Positions 55,424 through 64,000 are shown, counted from the stretch's first letter. The stretch is 64,000 bases of DNA from an uncultured Alphaproteobacteria bacterium (GCA_910576955.1 CAJTJB010000007.1:1-64000); one strand, 5' to 3'. Notes: generated by a model not told the origin, from the letters alone. Made by a program: numbers and translations.

Positions 55424-56061
55424 ATTAAATCGGCAACCTCGGCTTTAAGCTCATCCAAATACAAATTTTTCTCGGAACTCGTTTTTAAAACCATAATATG
55501 CGCAGCAGTATGCTTTGCAACGATTGCCTGCGTATCGGCAATAATCTTTTCCAGCTCTTTATTGCTGATTTTATCAATTTTAGTAAGAACAATCTGGTAA
55601 GTGACGGCGGCCTTATCCAGCATATCCATAATTTCTTCATCAATCTTTTTAATGCCGTGGCGCGAGTCAATCAAAAGAAAAACACGCCGCAAATTCGCTC
55701 TGCCGACAAGATAGGTATTGATAAGCTTCTGCCAGTTCTGAACAATTTCTTTCGGTGCTTTGGCAAATCCATACCCAGGCAAATCAACCACATAAACTTT
55801 GTTATCAAGGTTAAAATAATTCAGTTGCTGCGTGCGTCCGGGGGTGGAAGAGGTTTTAGCCAGTTTACGCTGTCCGAAAAGCGCATTGATTAAACTGGAT
55901 TTCCCCACATTAGACCGACCGGCAAACGCAATCTCTTCCAAATTATCTGCCGGAAGCTGCTTAAGATTTGCCACGCTTAATACAAAATCGCATTTTTTAT
56001 TAAACAGCTCAATGCCTTTTTTGAGGCGCAGTTGTTGTGCTTCTTCCGGATTCTCTTCCAT
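55420..56061 (-). CDS. engB: ribosome biogenesis GTPase EngB (YsxC/YihA)
   Basis: EngB is an essential GTPase for large ribosomal subunit assembly. The 213-residue protein has the G1 motif GRSNVGKS at residues 48-55, a G2 Thr in SSTPGRTQQLN, G3 DLPGYG, and G4 LTKIDK in that order, as expected for the TrmE-Era-EngA family. It overlaps the end of yidC by one base or so and its stop codon is embedded in the same CTAG as that of virB11. Confidence 0.96.
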   Translation of the reverse strand: MEENPEEAQQLRLKKGIELFNKKCDFVLSVANLKQLPADNLEEIAFAGRSNVGKSSLINALFGQRKLAKTSSTPGRTQQLNYFNLDNKVYVVDLPGYGFAKAPKEIVQNWQKLINTYLVGRANLRRVFLLIDSRHGIKKIDEEIMDMLDKAAVTYQIVLTKIDKISNKELEKIIADTQAIVAKHTAAHIMVLKTSSEKNLYLDELKAEVADLI

Positions 56062-57728
56062 TATTTAACTCCGTTTTTCTTCATAATTGCCTTTTGTTGA
56101 ATAATAGAAAGGATATTGCTCAATGTCCAGTAAATAATCAGTCCGGCAGCAAAGTGTCCGAGCATAAAGGTAAAGAACACCGGCATTAAAGCAAACATTC
56201 TCGCTTGCTCTTTGCTTGCAGGAGCCGGATTAAGCTTTTGCTGTACCCACATTGTAAAGCCCATAAAAATAGGCCACAATCCAATATCAATAAATCCCGG
56301 AACGGCAATATTTGTCATTTGCGAAATTGTCATTGGGTCAGGGGCAGACAAGTCCTGAATCCACCCGATAAACGGCGCATGACGAATTTCCAGAGAGAAA
56401 TTCAAAACTTTATACAGCGAAAAGAAAATAGGAATTTGAATTAAAAGCGGCAGACATCCGGATGCGGGATTGATTTTTTCGCGTTTATAAAGCTCCATAG
56501 TCGCCTGCTGAACCAACATCTGATTATCGCCGTATTTTGCTCTGATTTCATTGATTTTCGGCTGCAAGGCGCGCATTTTTGCCATACTGGTGTAAGATTT
56601 GTTTGCAATCGGAAACATACAAAGCCTTAATAAGGCGGCAAACAAGAGAATGGCCCATCCCATATTGCCGAGAAAACCGTATAAAATATCCAGAATATAA
56701 AAGAACGGTTTTGTCAGGAAATAGTACCAGCCAAAATCAACCGCCAGGTCAAATTTCGGGAAACCATTTTCTTTCTTATATTTATCCAAAAGTTTAATTT
56801 CTTTTGCACCCGAGAAAAAGCGATAAGTATAGGTTTCGCTTTTGTGATTCGGAATAATTATCCGCGAACCCAAATAATCCACTTGATAGTTGGTGTCATT
56901 GTTGTTTTTCACGGTAGCCGTTGCTTTATCTTTATTGCCTAAAATAAACGCCGAAAACCAATAACGGTCAGAAAAGCCGAGCCACCCGCCTTTAGTTTCA
57001 AACGTCTTGCTGTCATTCTTTTTCAGCGAATTATACTTAAATTCTTTTAAAGTACCGTCCACAATGCCGCTGACGCCCTCATGCACCACGGAACGCGTAG
57101 CCTCTAAATCTTTAATGTTACGGCTGATAAGCGCATACGGAAAAACTTCGACTTCTTCTCCGCTGTTATTTTCTACTGTATCTTCGATTGTGAAAAGATA
57201 ATCAGCATCCATCGAGATTTTGCGGATGATTTTGATGCCCTTGTTATTTTGCCAAGTAAGGGTAATCGGTGTTTCCGGCGTCAGTTTACTGTTTGCGCTT
57301 TCCCATACGGAGGCGGCAGAAGGGAGGGAGATGTTTTTATCTAAAGAAAGCCATCCTAATTCGGCAAAATATTGATTTTGCGTATGAGCAGGTTTTAATA
57401 ATTCTACTTTAGGGCTGTTTTCATCAAGAGAAACATTATATTTGGATAGCGACAAATTATCAAAACGAGCGCCTTTCAAGCGGATAGACCCGTCGACGGC
57501 ATTGTTATGAAAAGCGATTCGCTTGTCTTCAGCTAAAGCCTCATCAGTATTTTTAATCACCTCGGGTGTTGCTGTATCTTTAATGCTTTCGGCAACAGCT
57601 TCCTCAACTTGTGCCACTTGCGGCTGAACAGCGCTTTTTTTGTTAATTCCGAAAAAATAATTAACGGAATAAATTGCGATAAAAGACAATACAATCGCCA
57701 GAGATAAAGATTTTAATTCGTCTTTCAT
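56061..57728 (-). CDS. yidC: membrane protein insertase YidC
   Basis: YidC inserts membrane proteins alone or with SecYEG. The 555-residue protein has the proteobacterial plan: one N-terminal membrane helix (about 8-27), a large periplasmic beta domain (about 60-340), and five C-terminal helices. The conserved hydrophilic-groove region is PLLIQIPIFFSLYKVL near 440. It begins 90 bases after yidD and runs into engB. The rpmH-rnpA-yidD-yidC order is widely conserved. Confidence 0.96.
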   Translation of the reverse strand: MKDELKSLSLAIVLSFIAIYSVNYFFGINKKSAVQPQVAQVEEAVAESIKDTATPEVIKNTDEALAEDKRIAFHNNAVDGSIRLKGARFDNLSLSKYNVSLDENSPKVELLKPAHTQNQYFAELGWLSLDKNISLPSAASVWESANSKLTPETPITLTWQNNKGIKIIRKISMDADYLFTIEDTVENNSGEEVEVFPYALISRNIKDLEATRSVVHEGVSGIVDGTLKEFKYNSLKKNDSKTFETKGGWLGFSDRYWFSAFILGNKDKATATVKNNNDTNYQVDYLGSRIIIPNHKSETYTYRFFSGAKEIKLLDKYKKENGFPKFDLAVDFGWYYFLTKPFFYILDILYGFLGNMGWAILLFAALLRLCMFPIANKSYTSMAKMRALQPKINEIRAKYGDNQMLVQQATMELYKREKINPASGCLPLLIQIPIFFSLYKVLNFSLEIRHAPFIGWIQDLSAPDPMTISQMTNIAVPGFIDIGLWPIFMGFTMWVQQKLNPAPASKEQARMFALMPVFFTFMLGHFAAGLIIYWTLSNILSIIQQKAIMKKNGVK

Positions 57729-57817
57729 ACTTAAAAATTCTCCTAAAATAGCTAAAAACTGAAAATATTTCGTCTTTTGTAATATAAAAAAGCGCCATTG
57801 TAAAGCTTTATAACGCT

Positions 57818-58090
57818 TTAATCCGTATCTTTATCCGCATTTTTCGGGGCGGGAACCGGATCAGCGCCGCAGCCTCCCCACGGATGACAACGCAAAATTC
57901 TTTTTACTCCGAGATAAGTTCCTTTGCAAACGCCATGGAGCATAATAGCTTGCATCATATATTCGGAGCAAGTCGGCGTATACCTGCAGGCAGTGGGAAG
58001 AAACGGTGAGATAAAAGCCTTGTAAAATTTAAGAAAAAGAATAAGGAGCTCTCCCGCCAAAAATGCAAAAAAATTACGGTTTTTTTTCAT
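57818..58090 (-). CDS. yidD: membrane protein insertion efficiency factor YidD
   Basis: This 90-residue small protein has the family signature LKFYKAFISPFLPTACRYTPTCSEYMMQAI, followed by GVKRILRCHPWGGCGADPVP. A longer frame to 58234 exists inside rnpA, but the ATG at 58088-58090 (MKKNRNFFAFL) matches known YidD length. It overlaps the rnpA end by 17 bases, which is typical. YidD is thought to assist YidC-mediated insertion. Confidence 0.95.
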   Translation of the reverse strand: MKKNRNFFAFLAGELLILFLKFYKAFISPFLPTACRYTPTCSEYMMQAIMLHGVCKGTYLGVKRILRCHPWGGCGADPVPAPKNADKDTD

Positions 58091-58457
58091 CAGCAGGTTT
58101 AGCCTCTTCATTTGGCAAAAAGTTTTTATTGATTTTCTTAATAGCATAGATGGTATCACGCTGCAATTCCTGAAAATCGCATTCTGCGGTCGATACCCGC
58201 GCAATAAAAATATAGTCCGTATGCGGCAGGGCATATCTGGTCAAAACATTGGCAACCACAGCACGCAGCCGACGTTTGCTTTTGTTGCGTATAACCGCGT
58301 TTCCGATTTTTTTGGTTGCGGTGTAGCCAACCATAATATTATCTGTTTCAGATAAACTGGGAGCCGCCTGCAGTACCATATTGTGTGTTGCAATATATGC
58401 ACCTTTGGCGACTCTTAAAAAATCTTTTCTTTTTTTGAAAGTAAGTATTTTTGTCAT
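58074..58457 (-). CDS. rnpA: ribonuclease P protein component
   Basis: This 127-residue basic protein assists the RNase P RNA in 5' maturation of tRNAs. It begins with the FKKRKDFLRVAKG block and has the hallmark RNP-like motif AVIRNKSKRRLRAVV near residues 52-66, then DYIFIARVSTAEC. The C-terminal 20 residues are charged. The gene starts 11 bases after the rpmH stop. Confidence 0.95.
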   Translation of the reverse strand: MTKILTFKKRKDFLRVAKGAYIATHNMVLQAAPSLSETDNIMVGYTATKKIGNAVIRNKSKRRLRAVVANVLTRYALPHTDYIFIARVSTAECDFQELQRDTIYAIKKINKNFLPNEEAKPADEKKP

Positions 58458-58468
58458 AGCTTAAAAGC

Positions 58469-58603
58469 TTAAGCTGAAAGTCTTTTACGACCTCTTGCGC
58501 GGCGTGCAGCTAAAACTTTGCGTCCGCCTGCTGTTGCCATACGGGTACGAAAGCCGTGGCGGCGTGCTCTGACGAGCTTACTCGGTTGATATGTACGTTT
58601 CAT
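58469..58603 (-). CDS. rpmH: 50S ribosomal protein L34
   Basis: This is a 44-residue, extremely basic protein beginning [19 protein letters not shown] and ending [11 protein letters not shown], the unmistakable L34 pattern. It is preceded by CCGGAG and by a promoter at 58675-58703. As in most bacteria it heads rnpA-yidD-yidC. Confidence 0.98.
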   Translation of the reverse strand: MKRTYQPSKLVRARRHGFRTRMATAGGRKVLAARRARGRKRLSA

Positions 58604-58674
58604 AATGAATCTCCGGTTAATTAGTTATTTATTTAAAGGCTTGTTTCATAAACAGCCTCTCGGTTTACGCCCCC

Positions 58675-58703
58675 TTTATAAAATCAATCTCACAAGAAGT
58701 CAA
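58675..58703 (-). promoter_or_regulatory. strong promoter of rpmH
   Basis: On the minus strand TTGACT and TATAAA are spaced by exactly 17 bases, about 70 bases before the rpmH start. The rest of the 181-base gap to the divergent gene at 58785 shows no gene. Confidence 0.78.
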
Positions 58704-58784
58704 CATTTTTTTAAGCAAAAATAATTGCTTGAATTTAACATCCTGATATGTAAAGTATAAGAAAGAATTATTTAATGAGGGACG

Positions 58785-60107
58785 ATGATAAAAAATTTTC
58801 AAATATCCGGATGCAATATGGCAAAAATTATAAGCCTGATATCATGGTGCGTTTTAATGTGCGCCGTTGGTTACGATATTTATTTGCTCAATAAATATGC
58901 CTTTGATTTGCCTTTCTGGGATGTGTGGGATAATTTGCCGCGTGGCAATTTTAAGGGTGTGTTTAAATTCTATAATGAAAATTTACAACTGTTTTATAAC
59001 ATTCTTTCCGAGTTGATGTATATATGGGCGGATTGGAACCAGCGTTATTTTGCATTTGTAAATTTTGCGATATATCTCTGCGTAGTCGGCATTTATATTG
59101 TGATTATTGGAAAATCACAAATAAAGCTGCCTCTGTATCCATTGTTTTTCCTACCGCTGCTTTCTCCGATTTTGGGGTATAATTGGCTGTGGAGCATCCT
59201 TGTGCAAACGCATACCTATATATTGTTTTTTCTGTTAGCTGTTTATTTTGGCTTTTGCAAAGATAAAACTGCGGTCACGCTTTCAATGTTTACGGGGTGT
59301 CTGATTTTAAGCGTGCTGTCAATGAATCTGCCGTTAGCATTAGGATGCATAATCGCATATATAGTCAAAGAAACATTAAATATAACACCGCAGCAGAAAA
59401 AGGAAACAGCCAAAGAGATGATAATTTTGGTATTGGTGTTTGCGGTGTTTTTGGCGCTTATCTGGATGAGGGAGGATTCGCAGGCAGTTAAAGATATTAA
59501 ACTGGATAATGTTTTTTCGATGCATTATATATCCAACTTATCATTTTATATAATTGAAGGGTTGAGCCTTTTTGCACTGACGGGGATTATTACATCGCAA
59601 TATTGCCTGCCTTTGTTTGCCGTCTTGCTTGTTTTTTTAGGAATTGCCTTTTTTGAGCAATGCAAAAATAAAAAGCTGCAAGCTTTATGGGGAATAATAT
59701 TTTGTGTGATGTTTAACACTTGTTGCGTTGTCGCATTGCGTCACGGAGAGGTATATTCTCATCAGGTCGGTTTTATCCGGCATCATGAAGTGCTGTTTCT
59801 CCTGTTGCCGGCAATGCTGTCCGTGCTGTTATCTTCCAGATATATGGCTGTAAAAATTTGTGGTGTCGTGATATGTTGTGGTATGCTGTATGGCTTTTTC
59901 GCAACGGTTAAGGCAAAACAATTTCAGTTTTTCGGAGAGCTTTTTTATAAAAATGCCTGCGTGTGCCTTAATCATTATTATAATTTGAAAACAATCGCCG
60001 AATGGCAGTGTACGATGAACTTTCCGATACCGGTAGATGAAAGGATGCAATATGCCCAAGAGCATAATTTAAGCTTTTTTAACAATATTGCGAAATGTAA
60101 TGAGTAA
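58785..60107 (+). CDS. polytopic membrane protein of unknown function
   Basis: The 440-residue protein has about ten to eleven strongly hydrophobic segments, starting with ISLISWCVLMCAVGYDIYLL near residue 17. The first loop has an aromatic patch (DLPFWDVWDNLPR) followed by NQRYFAF, which faintly recalls GT-C-type glycosyltransferase-like membrane proteins, where an acidic loop 1 motif binds lipid-linked sugar. No catalytic motif can be assigned. GAGGGA six bases before the ATG supports the start. It is divergent from rpmH and followed by a small unknown gene. A weak candidate promoter (TTGAAT/TAAAGT, 16-base spacer) is at 58729-58756. Confidence 0.7.
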   Translation: MIKNFQISGCNMAKIISLISWCVLMCAVGYDIYLLNKYAFDLPFWDVWDNLPRGNFKGVFKFYNENLQLFYNILSELMYIWADWNQRYFAFVNFAIYLCVVGIYIVIIGKSQIKLPLYPLFFLPLLSPILGYNWLWSILVQTHTYILFFLLAVYFGFCKDKTAVTLSMFTGCLILSVLSMNLPLALGCIIAYIVKETLNITPQQKKETAKEMIILVLVFAVFLALIWMREDSQAVKDIKLDNVFSMHYISNLSFYIIEGLSLFALTGIITSQYCLPLFAVLLVFLGIAFFEQCKNKKLQALWGIIFCVMFNTCCVVALRHGEVYSHQVGFIRHHEVLFLLLPAMLSVLLSSRYMAVKICGVVICCGMLYGFFATVKAKQFQFFGELFYKNACVCLNHYYNLKTIAEWQCTMNFPIPVDERMQYAQEHNLSFFNNIAKCNE

Positions 60108-60174
60108 AACTACTTGAAAAATAAAATTTTTATGTTATACATAAACTATATTTTTGGAGGTTTACGTTCTTGCA

Positions 60175-60534
60175 ATGATAATAGACAGCAAAAATGAAAC
60201 GCAGAAAAGTATTTTGACGAATAAGTGCTTCTACCAGACGACTGCACAGATTATGCATGAGTTTGAGCGTAAGGGGTATACAAATTCGGCAGATGAAACG
60301 GCAAAAGTAATTGCTGCATATCATGAGCTTGTCCAAAAAAAAGCCAAAAATAATTTCAGCAAAGACTATAACGAAGCATTTAAAAAGATTGACGATGCCA
60401 TAAAAGGGCTCGCCAACAAAGTTTTTTACGGGTATGAAAAGCAAAGTTTGGACTATGCGTATAAGTCATTTGCAAAGTTTGATTATATCAATGCGATTAT
60501 CGGTCGCCAGAGAGTAAAGAAAAATCTCAAATAG
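60175..60534 (+). CDS. small helical protein of unknown function
   Basis: This 119-residue, soluble, highly charged protein has predicted helices throughout and contains DYNEAFKKIDDAIKGLANKVFYGYEK and YAYKSFAKFDYINAIIGRQRVKKN near the end. The ATG at 60175 is a likely start, but GGAGG is 15 bases upstream, which is far; a TTG at 60154 in the same frame would precede the GGAGG and so is not supported by it. No family is recognised. The gene lies between an unknown membrane protein and gpsA on the same strand. Confidence 0.55.
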   Translation: MIIDSKNETQKSILTNKCFYQTTAQIMHEFERKGYTNSADETAKVIAAYHELVQKKAKNNFSKDYNEAFKKIDDAIKGLANKVFYGYEKQSLDYAYKSFAKFDYINAIIGRQRVKKNLK

Positions 60535-60642
60535 TATAAATCCCGTTTCCCTGTTAATTTCTTGTAAACTTGGTTTGCCAAGAAACTATTTGCGTCATAC
60601 ATTGCATATATAAAATAATATTTATTTGAAAAGGAATACGAT

Positions 60643-61617
60643 ATGGCTGAAATTTCTGTTATCGGCAGCGGGCGCTGGGGAACTTTCTTGGCATGGTATG
60701 CTGCAAATCATTGCAAAATGGAACGGGTGAAAATATACAGCCGTCCCGATTCTCCTGATTTTATTGAGCTGAAAACAACCCGAAAGAATCAATATCTCAC
60801 ATTAAGTGATAATATGTTTTTGTACGAGAAAATTGCGGATGTGCTGGATAACGATTTAATTATTATCTCAATCGGCAGTCAGCATTTGCGTTCTTTGGCA
60901 AAAGAGCTTAACGGGTATAATATTGCCGGCAAAACATTTTTGCTCGCAATGAAAGGTCTGGAAGAACCGGAAGCTAAAATTTTAAGCACGGTTATGAGAG
61001 AGGAAATCAGCCAGCCGATTCATATTGCAACATTAGGAGGTCCCGGACACGTTCAGGATTATATAAAAGGAGTCCCGTCTTGCGCCGTAATCGACAGCGA
61101 CGAAGAGGATGTGAAAGAGCGGGTGGTTCATACGCTGCAGAGCGACTTAATCCGATTCTATTATGGGGCGGATTTTATCGGCAATCAAATCGGTGCTGCG
61201 CTGAAAAATGTTATCGGTATCGCCGCCGGTATTTTGGACGGATTGGAATGGTACGGTCTGAAAGGGGCGCTGATGGCAAGAGCACCGGTGGAAGTCGGGC
61301 GCTTTATTAAGCATTTTGGGGGCAACCCTATGACCGCCTATGGCTTATCCCACTTGGGCGATTATGAGGCAACGCTGTTTTCTAAACATAGCCATAACCG
61401 TATGTTTGGCGAAATGTTTGCCAAAGGTGAAGATTTCGGTAAGCTTGCCGAGGGATATTATACCTTAAAAGCCGTCAAAAACATTGCCGACAAAGAAAAT
61501 ATCAATATGCCTATTTGTCAGGCGTTGTATAAAGCTGTTTACGAAAAGGCGGATGTCAAACAGACGATTCGCTCAATGTTTGATAGAGATTTGAAACACG
61601 AGTTTGAGCAGTTTTAA
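60643..61617 (+). CDS. gpsA: glycerol-3-phosphate dehydrogenase (NAD(P)+)
   Basis: GpsA makes sn-glycerol 3-phosphate from dihydroxyacetone phosphate for phospholipid synthesis. The 324-residue protein has the Rossmann motif GSGRWG at residues 8-13, the ATLGGPGHVQDY loop in the middle, and the catalytic-lysine segment GAALKNVIGIAAG near residue 185, followed by substrate-binding GLSHLGDYEATLFS and HNRMFG. The family normally has about 330 residues. Variations from the textbook sequence, such as GRW in place of GxWGTA, are seen but do not remove key residues. AAGGA precedes the start. A terminator follows at 61623-61652. Confidence 0.87.
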   Translation: MAEISVIGSGRWGTFLAWYAANHCKMERVKIYSRPDSPDFIELKTTRKNQYLTLSDNMFLYEKIADVLDNDLIIISIGSQHLRSLAKELNGYNIAGKTFLLAMKGLEEPEAKILSTVMREEISQPIHIATLGGPGHVQDYIKGVPSCAVIDSDEEDVKERVVHTLQSDLIRFYYGADFIGNQIGAALKNVIGIAAGILDGLEWYGLKGALMARAPVEVGRFIKHFGGNPMTAYGLSHLGDYEATLFSKHSHNRMFGEMFAKGEDFGKLAEGYYTLKAVKNIADKENINMPICQALYKAVYEKADVKQTIRSMFDRDLKHEFEQF

Positions 61618-61622
61618 TAAAG

Positions 61623-61652
61623 AAAAGCTCCCTGATAAATCAGGGAGCTTTT
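61623..61652. terminator. bidirectional intrinsic terminator between gpsA and recF
   Basis: AAAAGCTCCCTGAT and ATCAGGGAGCTTTT form a long stem with T-runs on both strands, between the convergent gpsA and recF genes. It can end transcription from either side. Confidence 0.9.
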
Positions 61653-61725
61653 TGTATTAGCCTCGGAGTCGTTTCGGTAAATTTGAAAAAATAAAAATAT
61701 ATTCATCAACTTCAACTGCTGAATT

Positions 61726-62958
61726 TTAGAAAGTAATCGGGAAAACGCTATTATCCCTAACCTCAAAAAACTGCGTATCATTTTTAATGTTTGTAAAATC
61801 AAACATTGTGGTGGATGTCAGCCAACTCTGAACATTCAGATTTTTTATTTTTGCAAAAAACGCATCTCTTTTAACCTCGTCCAAATGCGCCGTGATTTCA
61901 TCCAGCAATAAAATCGGGTAAATATCTTTTGTCGCAATCAAACTTTTAGCCTGCGCCAATATAATATTAAGCAGTAATGACTTCTGTTCACCGGTAGAGC
62001 AAAGATTCGCAGGAACATTCTTTTTTTTATACACGGCTTTAAGGTCGGTTTTGTTAATACCGGCACCGGTATCGTTATATAGAATGCTCCGCCGCTGGTT
62101 AAAAAGGGATTCGCGGTAAAAATCTTCCACATACACAGCCGGTTTTTCGGCAACCATTTTTTCGATAGTCCCGTCGAGCTCTAAAAAAGCATCAGGAAAT
62201 ATGTCATCCGGATTCGTTTCAATAAATGTGTTCAGGCGGATAACCTGTTCGCGCCGTGCTGCGGCAATTGCAACCCCGATTCCTGCAAGTTGTTCCTCCA
62301 GCGTATCAAGCCAGGTGTTATTAAGAGTGCCGCTTTTTAAAACCTGCAGCCATTGCCTGTATAAATTATCAAAGGTCGAAAGGCGCTTGGCATGCTCCAC
62401 ATCAAATGCATATACGATTCGGTCAAGAAATGAGCGGCGGTTTTGCGAGCCGCCTTGAAAAATCCTATCCATCTGCGGTGTGACCCAAATAACAGAGAGG
62501 AAATTGCCTAAATCGTTTTGAGAACTTAATTTCTGATTGTTGACGTGAACGATTCGCCGTTCAACTTCTTTAGTTTCATTATAAGAAATTTCTTTAACGG
62601 AACTTTCAACTGCGGTGCCGATGGTCAGCTCTTCGCCATTACTATCCAACTGCGCGGAAACAGCCCACCCGTTATTGTTAATAAAGACAGGGGCTTGCTG
62701 CACATCCGCTAAAAAATCAAATGTTTTAACCTCGGAAAGTTTAGCGCTTCGCAAACCGCGCCCTTGCGATAAAAATGATACAGCCTCCAAGACATTTGTT
62801 TTTCCGCTGCCGTTTTTTCCGCTTAAAACAACAAAAGGCTTATTTAAGTTTAACCTTAAATAGCGGTAATTCCTAAAATTAACTAAGGTCAGGCGCCTTA
62901 TGGCAGACCTAACCCTAGTATCTTCGGAGTCGAAATGAAAACTTGCAGCAGTATTCAC
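61726..62958 (-). CDS. recF: DNA replication and repair protein RecF
   Basis: RecF is an SMC-like ATPase that helps RecOR load RecA at gaps. The 410-residue protein has LTLVNFRNY at residues 23-31, Walker A GKNGSGKTN at 47-55, a signature-like CSTGEQKSLLLNIILAQ region near 320, and Walker B PILLLDEITAHLD near 350. The start is a GTG directly after the dnaN stop. It carries about 20 residues more at the N-terminus than most RecF proteins. It is followed by the terminator at 61623-61652. Confidence 0.95.
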   Translation of the reverse strand: MNTAASFHFDSEDTRVRSAIRRLTLVNFRNYRYLRLNLNKPFVVLSGKNGSGKTNVLEAVSFLSQGRGLRSAKLSEVKTFDFLADVQQAPVFINNNGWAVSAQLDSNGEELTIGTAVESSVKEISYNETKEVERRIVHVNNQKLSSQNDLGNFLSVIWVTPQMDRIFQGGSQNRRSFLDRIVYAFDVEHAKRLSTFDNLYRQWLQVLKSGTLNNTWLDTLEEQLAGIGVAIAAARREQVIRLNTFIETNPDDIFPDAFLELDGTIEKMVAEKPAVYVEDFYRESLFNQRRSILYNDTGAGINKTDLKAVYKKKNVPANLCSTGEQKSLLLNIILAQAKSLIATKDIYPILLLDEITAHLDEVKRDAFFAKIKNLNVQSWLTSTTMFDFTNIKNDTQFFEVRDNSVFPITF

Positions 62959-64000
62959 TTAAATTCTCATCGGCATCAAAACATAAATAGCACTGTTGTC
63001 GGAAGTGTCGTTAATAACCGTAGCGGTTGCATTGCTTGATAAGCTGAAACGAACATCTTCGCCTTTAATTTGCGCTAAAATGTCTAACAGATAACGGAAG
63101 TTATAACCAGTATCAATCGGGTCTTTGTCATAGCGTGCTTCCAACTCTTCGGTAGCATTGCCGAGCTCGGCGTTAGAAGCGGCAATTGTGACGTGATTCG
63201 TATCTGTAATCAGGCGAATTCCGCGGCTTCTTTCGGTCACAACCGAAACACGGTCAACGGCCGATGCCAACTCTTTAACGTTAACTTCCAAAATCTTGTC
63301 GTTATCTGTCGGAATAACACGTTCATAATCCGGAAACGTGCCGTCAATCAATTTAGATGTTAAAGTAATATCTTCAAAAGACAGACGAACCTTATTTTCG
63401 GATAATGCCATTTTAACATTGTCAATAGAGGCATCGTCCAAAAGCTTTCTGATTTCCAAAACGGATTTTCTCGGAATAATAACGCCTTCCAACTTCTCCG
63501 CGCCTTCTGGCAACGGTGATTCGGCGCATGCCAAACGGTGTCCGTCCGTTGCAACAACCCGCAGAACTTTTGTATCGCCCTCGTTTTTCGCGTGAACATA
63601 CAGACCGTTCAGATAATAGCGTGCTTCTTCAACCGATGCCGAAAACTGCGTGCGGTCAATCAAAGTCTTCAATTCGTCTTTGCTGATTTCAAAATTAATC
63701 GGCAAATCATCACCGGAAATAATCGGAAAATCTTCTACACCGATAGTGGAAAGCGAGAATTTAGACCGCCCGGAAGCAATGCTCAAAGCGCCTTTTTTAT
63801 CCGGATATGTCAACTCGACATCAGATCCGTCCGAAAGCTTTCTGACAATGTCATAAAGCATATGGGCGGGAGCGGTTGTTGCTCCTTCCTCGGAAATATT
63901 GGCTTCGACAATTTCGGTAATTTCAATATCCATATCGGTCGCCTTAAAGTTAATGGCAGAGCCTTTCGCCTCAATGCGGACATTGGATAAAACCGGAATG
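62959..64000 (-). CDS. dnaN: DNA polymerase III beta sliding clamp (5' part beyond the window)
   Basis: DnaN is the ring-shaped processivity clamp. The visible 347 codons run from IPVLSNVRIEAKGSAINFKA at the window edge through KATDMDIEIT to the C-terminal YVLMPMRI, which matches the standard clamp ending. The true start lies beyond base 64000, about 25 residues upstream. An internal ATG at 63931-63933 is not the start because homologous sequence continues in frame ahead of it. The stop touches the recF start, giving the conserved dnaN-recF order, often near oriC. Confidence 0.97.
   Translation of the reverse strand, partial: IPVLSNVRIEAKGSAINFKATDMDIEITEIVEANISEEGATTAPAHMLYDIVRKLSDGSDVELTYPDKKGALSIASGRSKFSLSTIGVEDFPIISGDDLPINFEISKDELKTLIDRTQFSASVEEARYYLNGLYVHAKNEGDTKVLRVVATDGHRLACAESPLPEGAEKLEGVIIPRKSVLEIRKLLDDASIDNVKMALSENKVRLSFEDITLTSKLIDGTFPDYERVIPTDNDKILEVNVKELASAVDRVSVVTERSRGIRLITDTNHVTIAASNAELGNATEELEARYDKDPIDTGYNFRYLLDILAQIKGEDVRFSLSSNATATVINDTSDNSAIYVLMPMRI

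Overview
The window looks like a chromosomal segment of a low-GC alphaproteobacterium. Supporting signs are the addB-addA-trxA and rph-rdgB neighbourhoods, an F0 operon of the I-B-E-b'-b type with two different b subunits, and the order rpmH-rnpA-yidD-yidC-engB near recF-dnaN, which often lies close to oriC. No integrase of the mobile type, transposase, tRNA, relaxase or phage gene is visible, so the large secretion locus in the middle appears to be resident in the chromosome. An uncultured gut-type or host-associated alphaproteobacterium is possible, but that is only an impression.

Layout. 1-8.8 kb (minus strand): housekeeping genes aroK, rph, rdgB, addB, addA and trxA, packed with 4- to 14-base overlaps and closed by a good intrinsic terminator after trxA. 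8.9-14.5 kb (plus): a tiny lipoprotein, xerD, a DciA-like protein, a DsbA-like thioredoxin-fold protein, the F0 genes atpI-atpB-atpE-atpF'-atpF, and a PilT/DotB-like ATPase whose start overlaps the end of atpF. 14.5-25.05 kb (minus): a type IVb (R64 thin-pilus-like) pilus operon in the order unknown secreted protein, PilL, PilN, PilO, PilP, PilQ, PilR, PilS. 25.3-55.4 kb (plus): a large, unusual type IV secretion locus with three VirB2-like pilins, VirB3, VirB4, five secreted coiled-coil or VirB5-like proteins of 224 to 1692 residues, two VirB8s, a small VirB7-like lipoprotein, a VirB9 with a C-terminal SPOR-like domain, a VirB10 that appears split into two giant proteins, and VirB11. 55.4-58.6 kb (minus): engB, yidC, yidD, rnpA, rpmH. 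58.8-61.6 kb (plus): two unrecognised genes and gpsA. 61.7-64 kb (minus): recF and the 5'-truncated dnaN.

The most striking system is the type IV secretion locus. Its VirB10 equivalent seems to be made of an inner-membrane protein of 2093 residues (one membrane helix, an Ig-like domain, then roughly 110 copies of a 17-residue G-rich repeat) and a Sec-exported protein of 1415 residues (roughly 50 copies of the same repeat followed by a VirB10/TrbI domain). Together with a peptidoglycan-binding-type domain on VirB9, a family of very large secreted VirB5-like proteins, and no visible VirB6, VirD4 or relaxase, this suggests a specialised envelope machine, not an ordinary conjugation system. It starts back to back with the type IVb pilus operon. 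Two of the three VirB2 genes share an almost identical upstream element at the same distance from their promoters. A second, sequence-wide signal is the hexamer GATTCG, which by eye occurs about 42 times on the plus strand against about 3 times on the minus strand regardless of gene direction. That is the behaviour of an oriented chromosomal motif such as Chi or KOPS.
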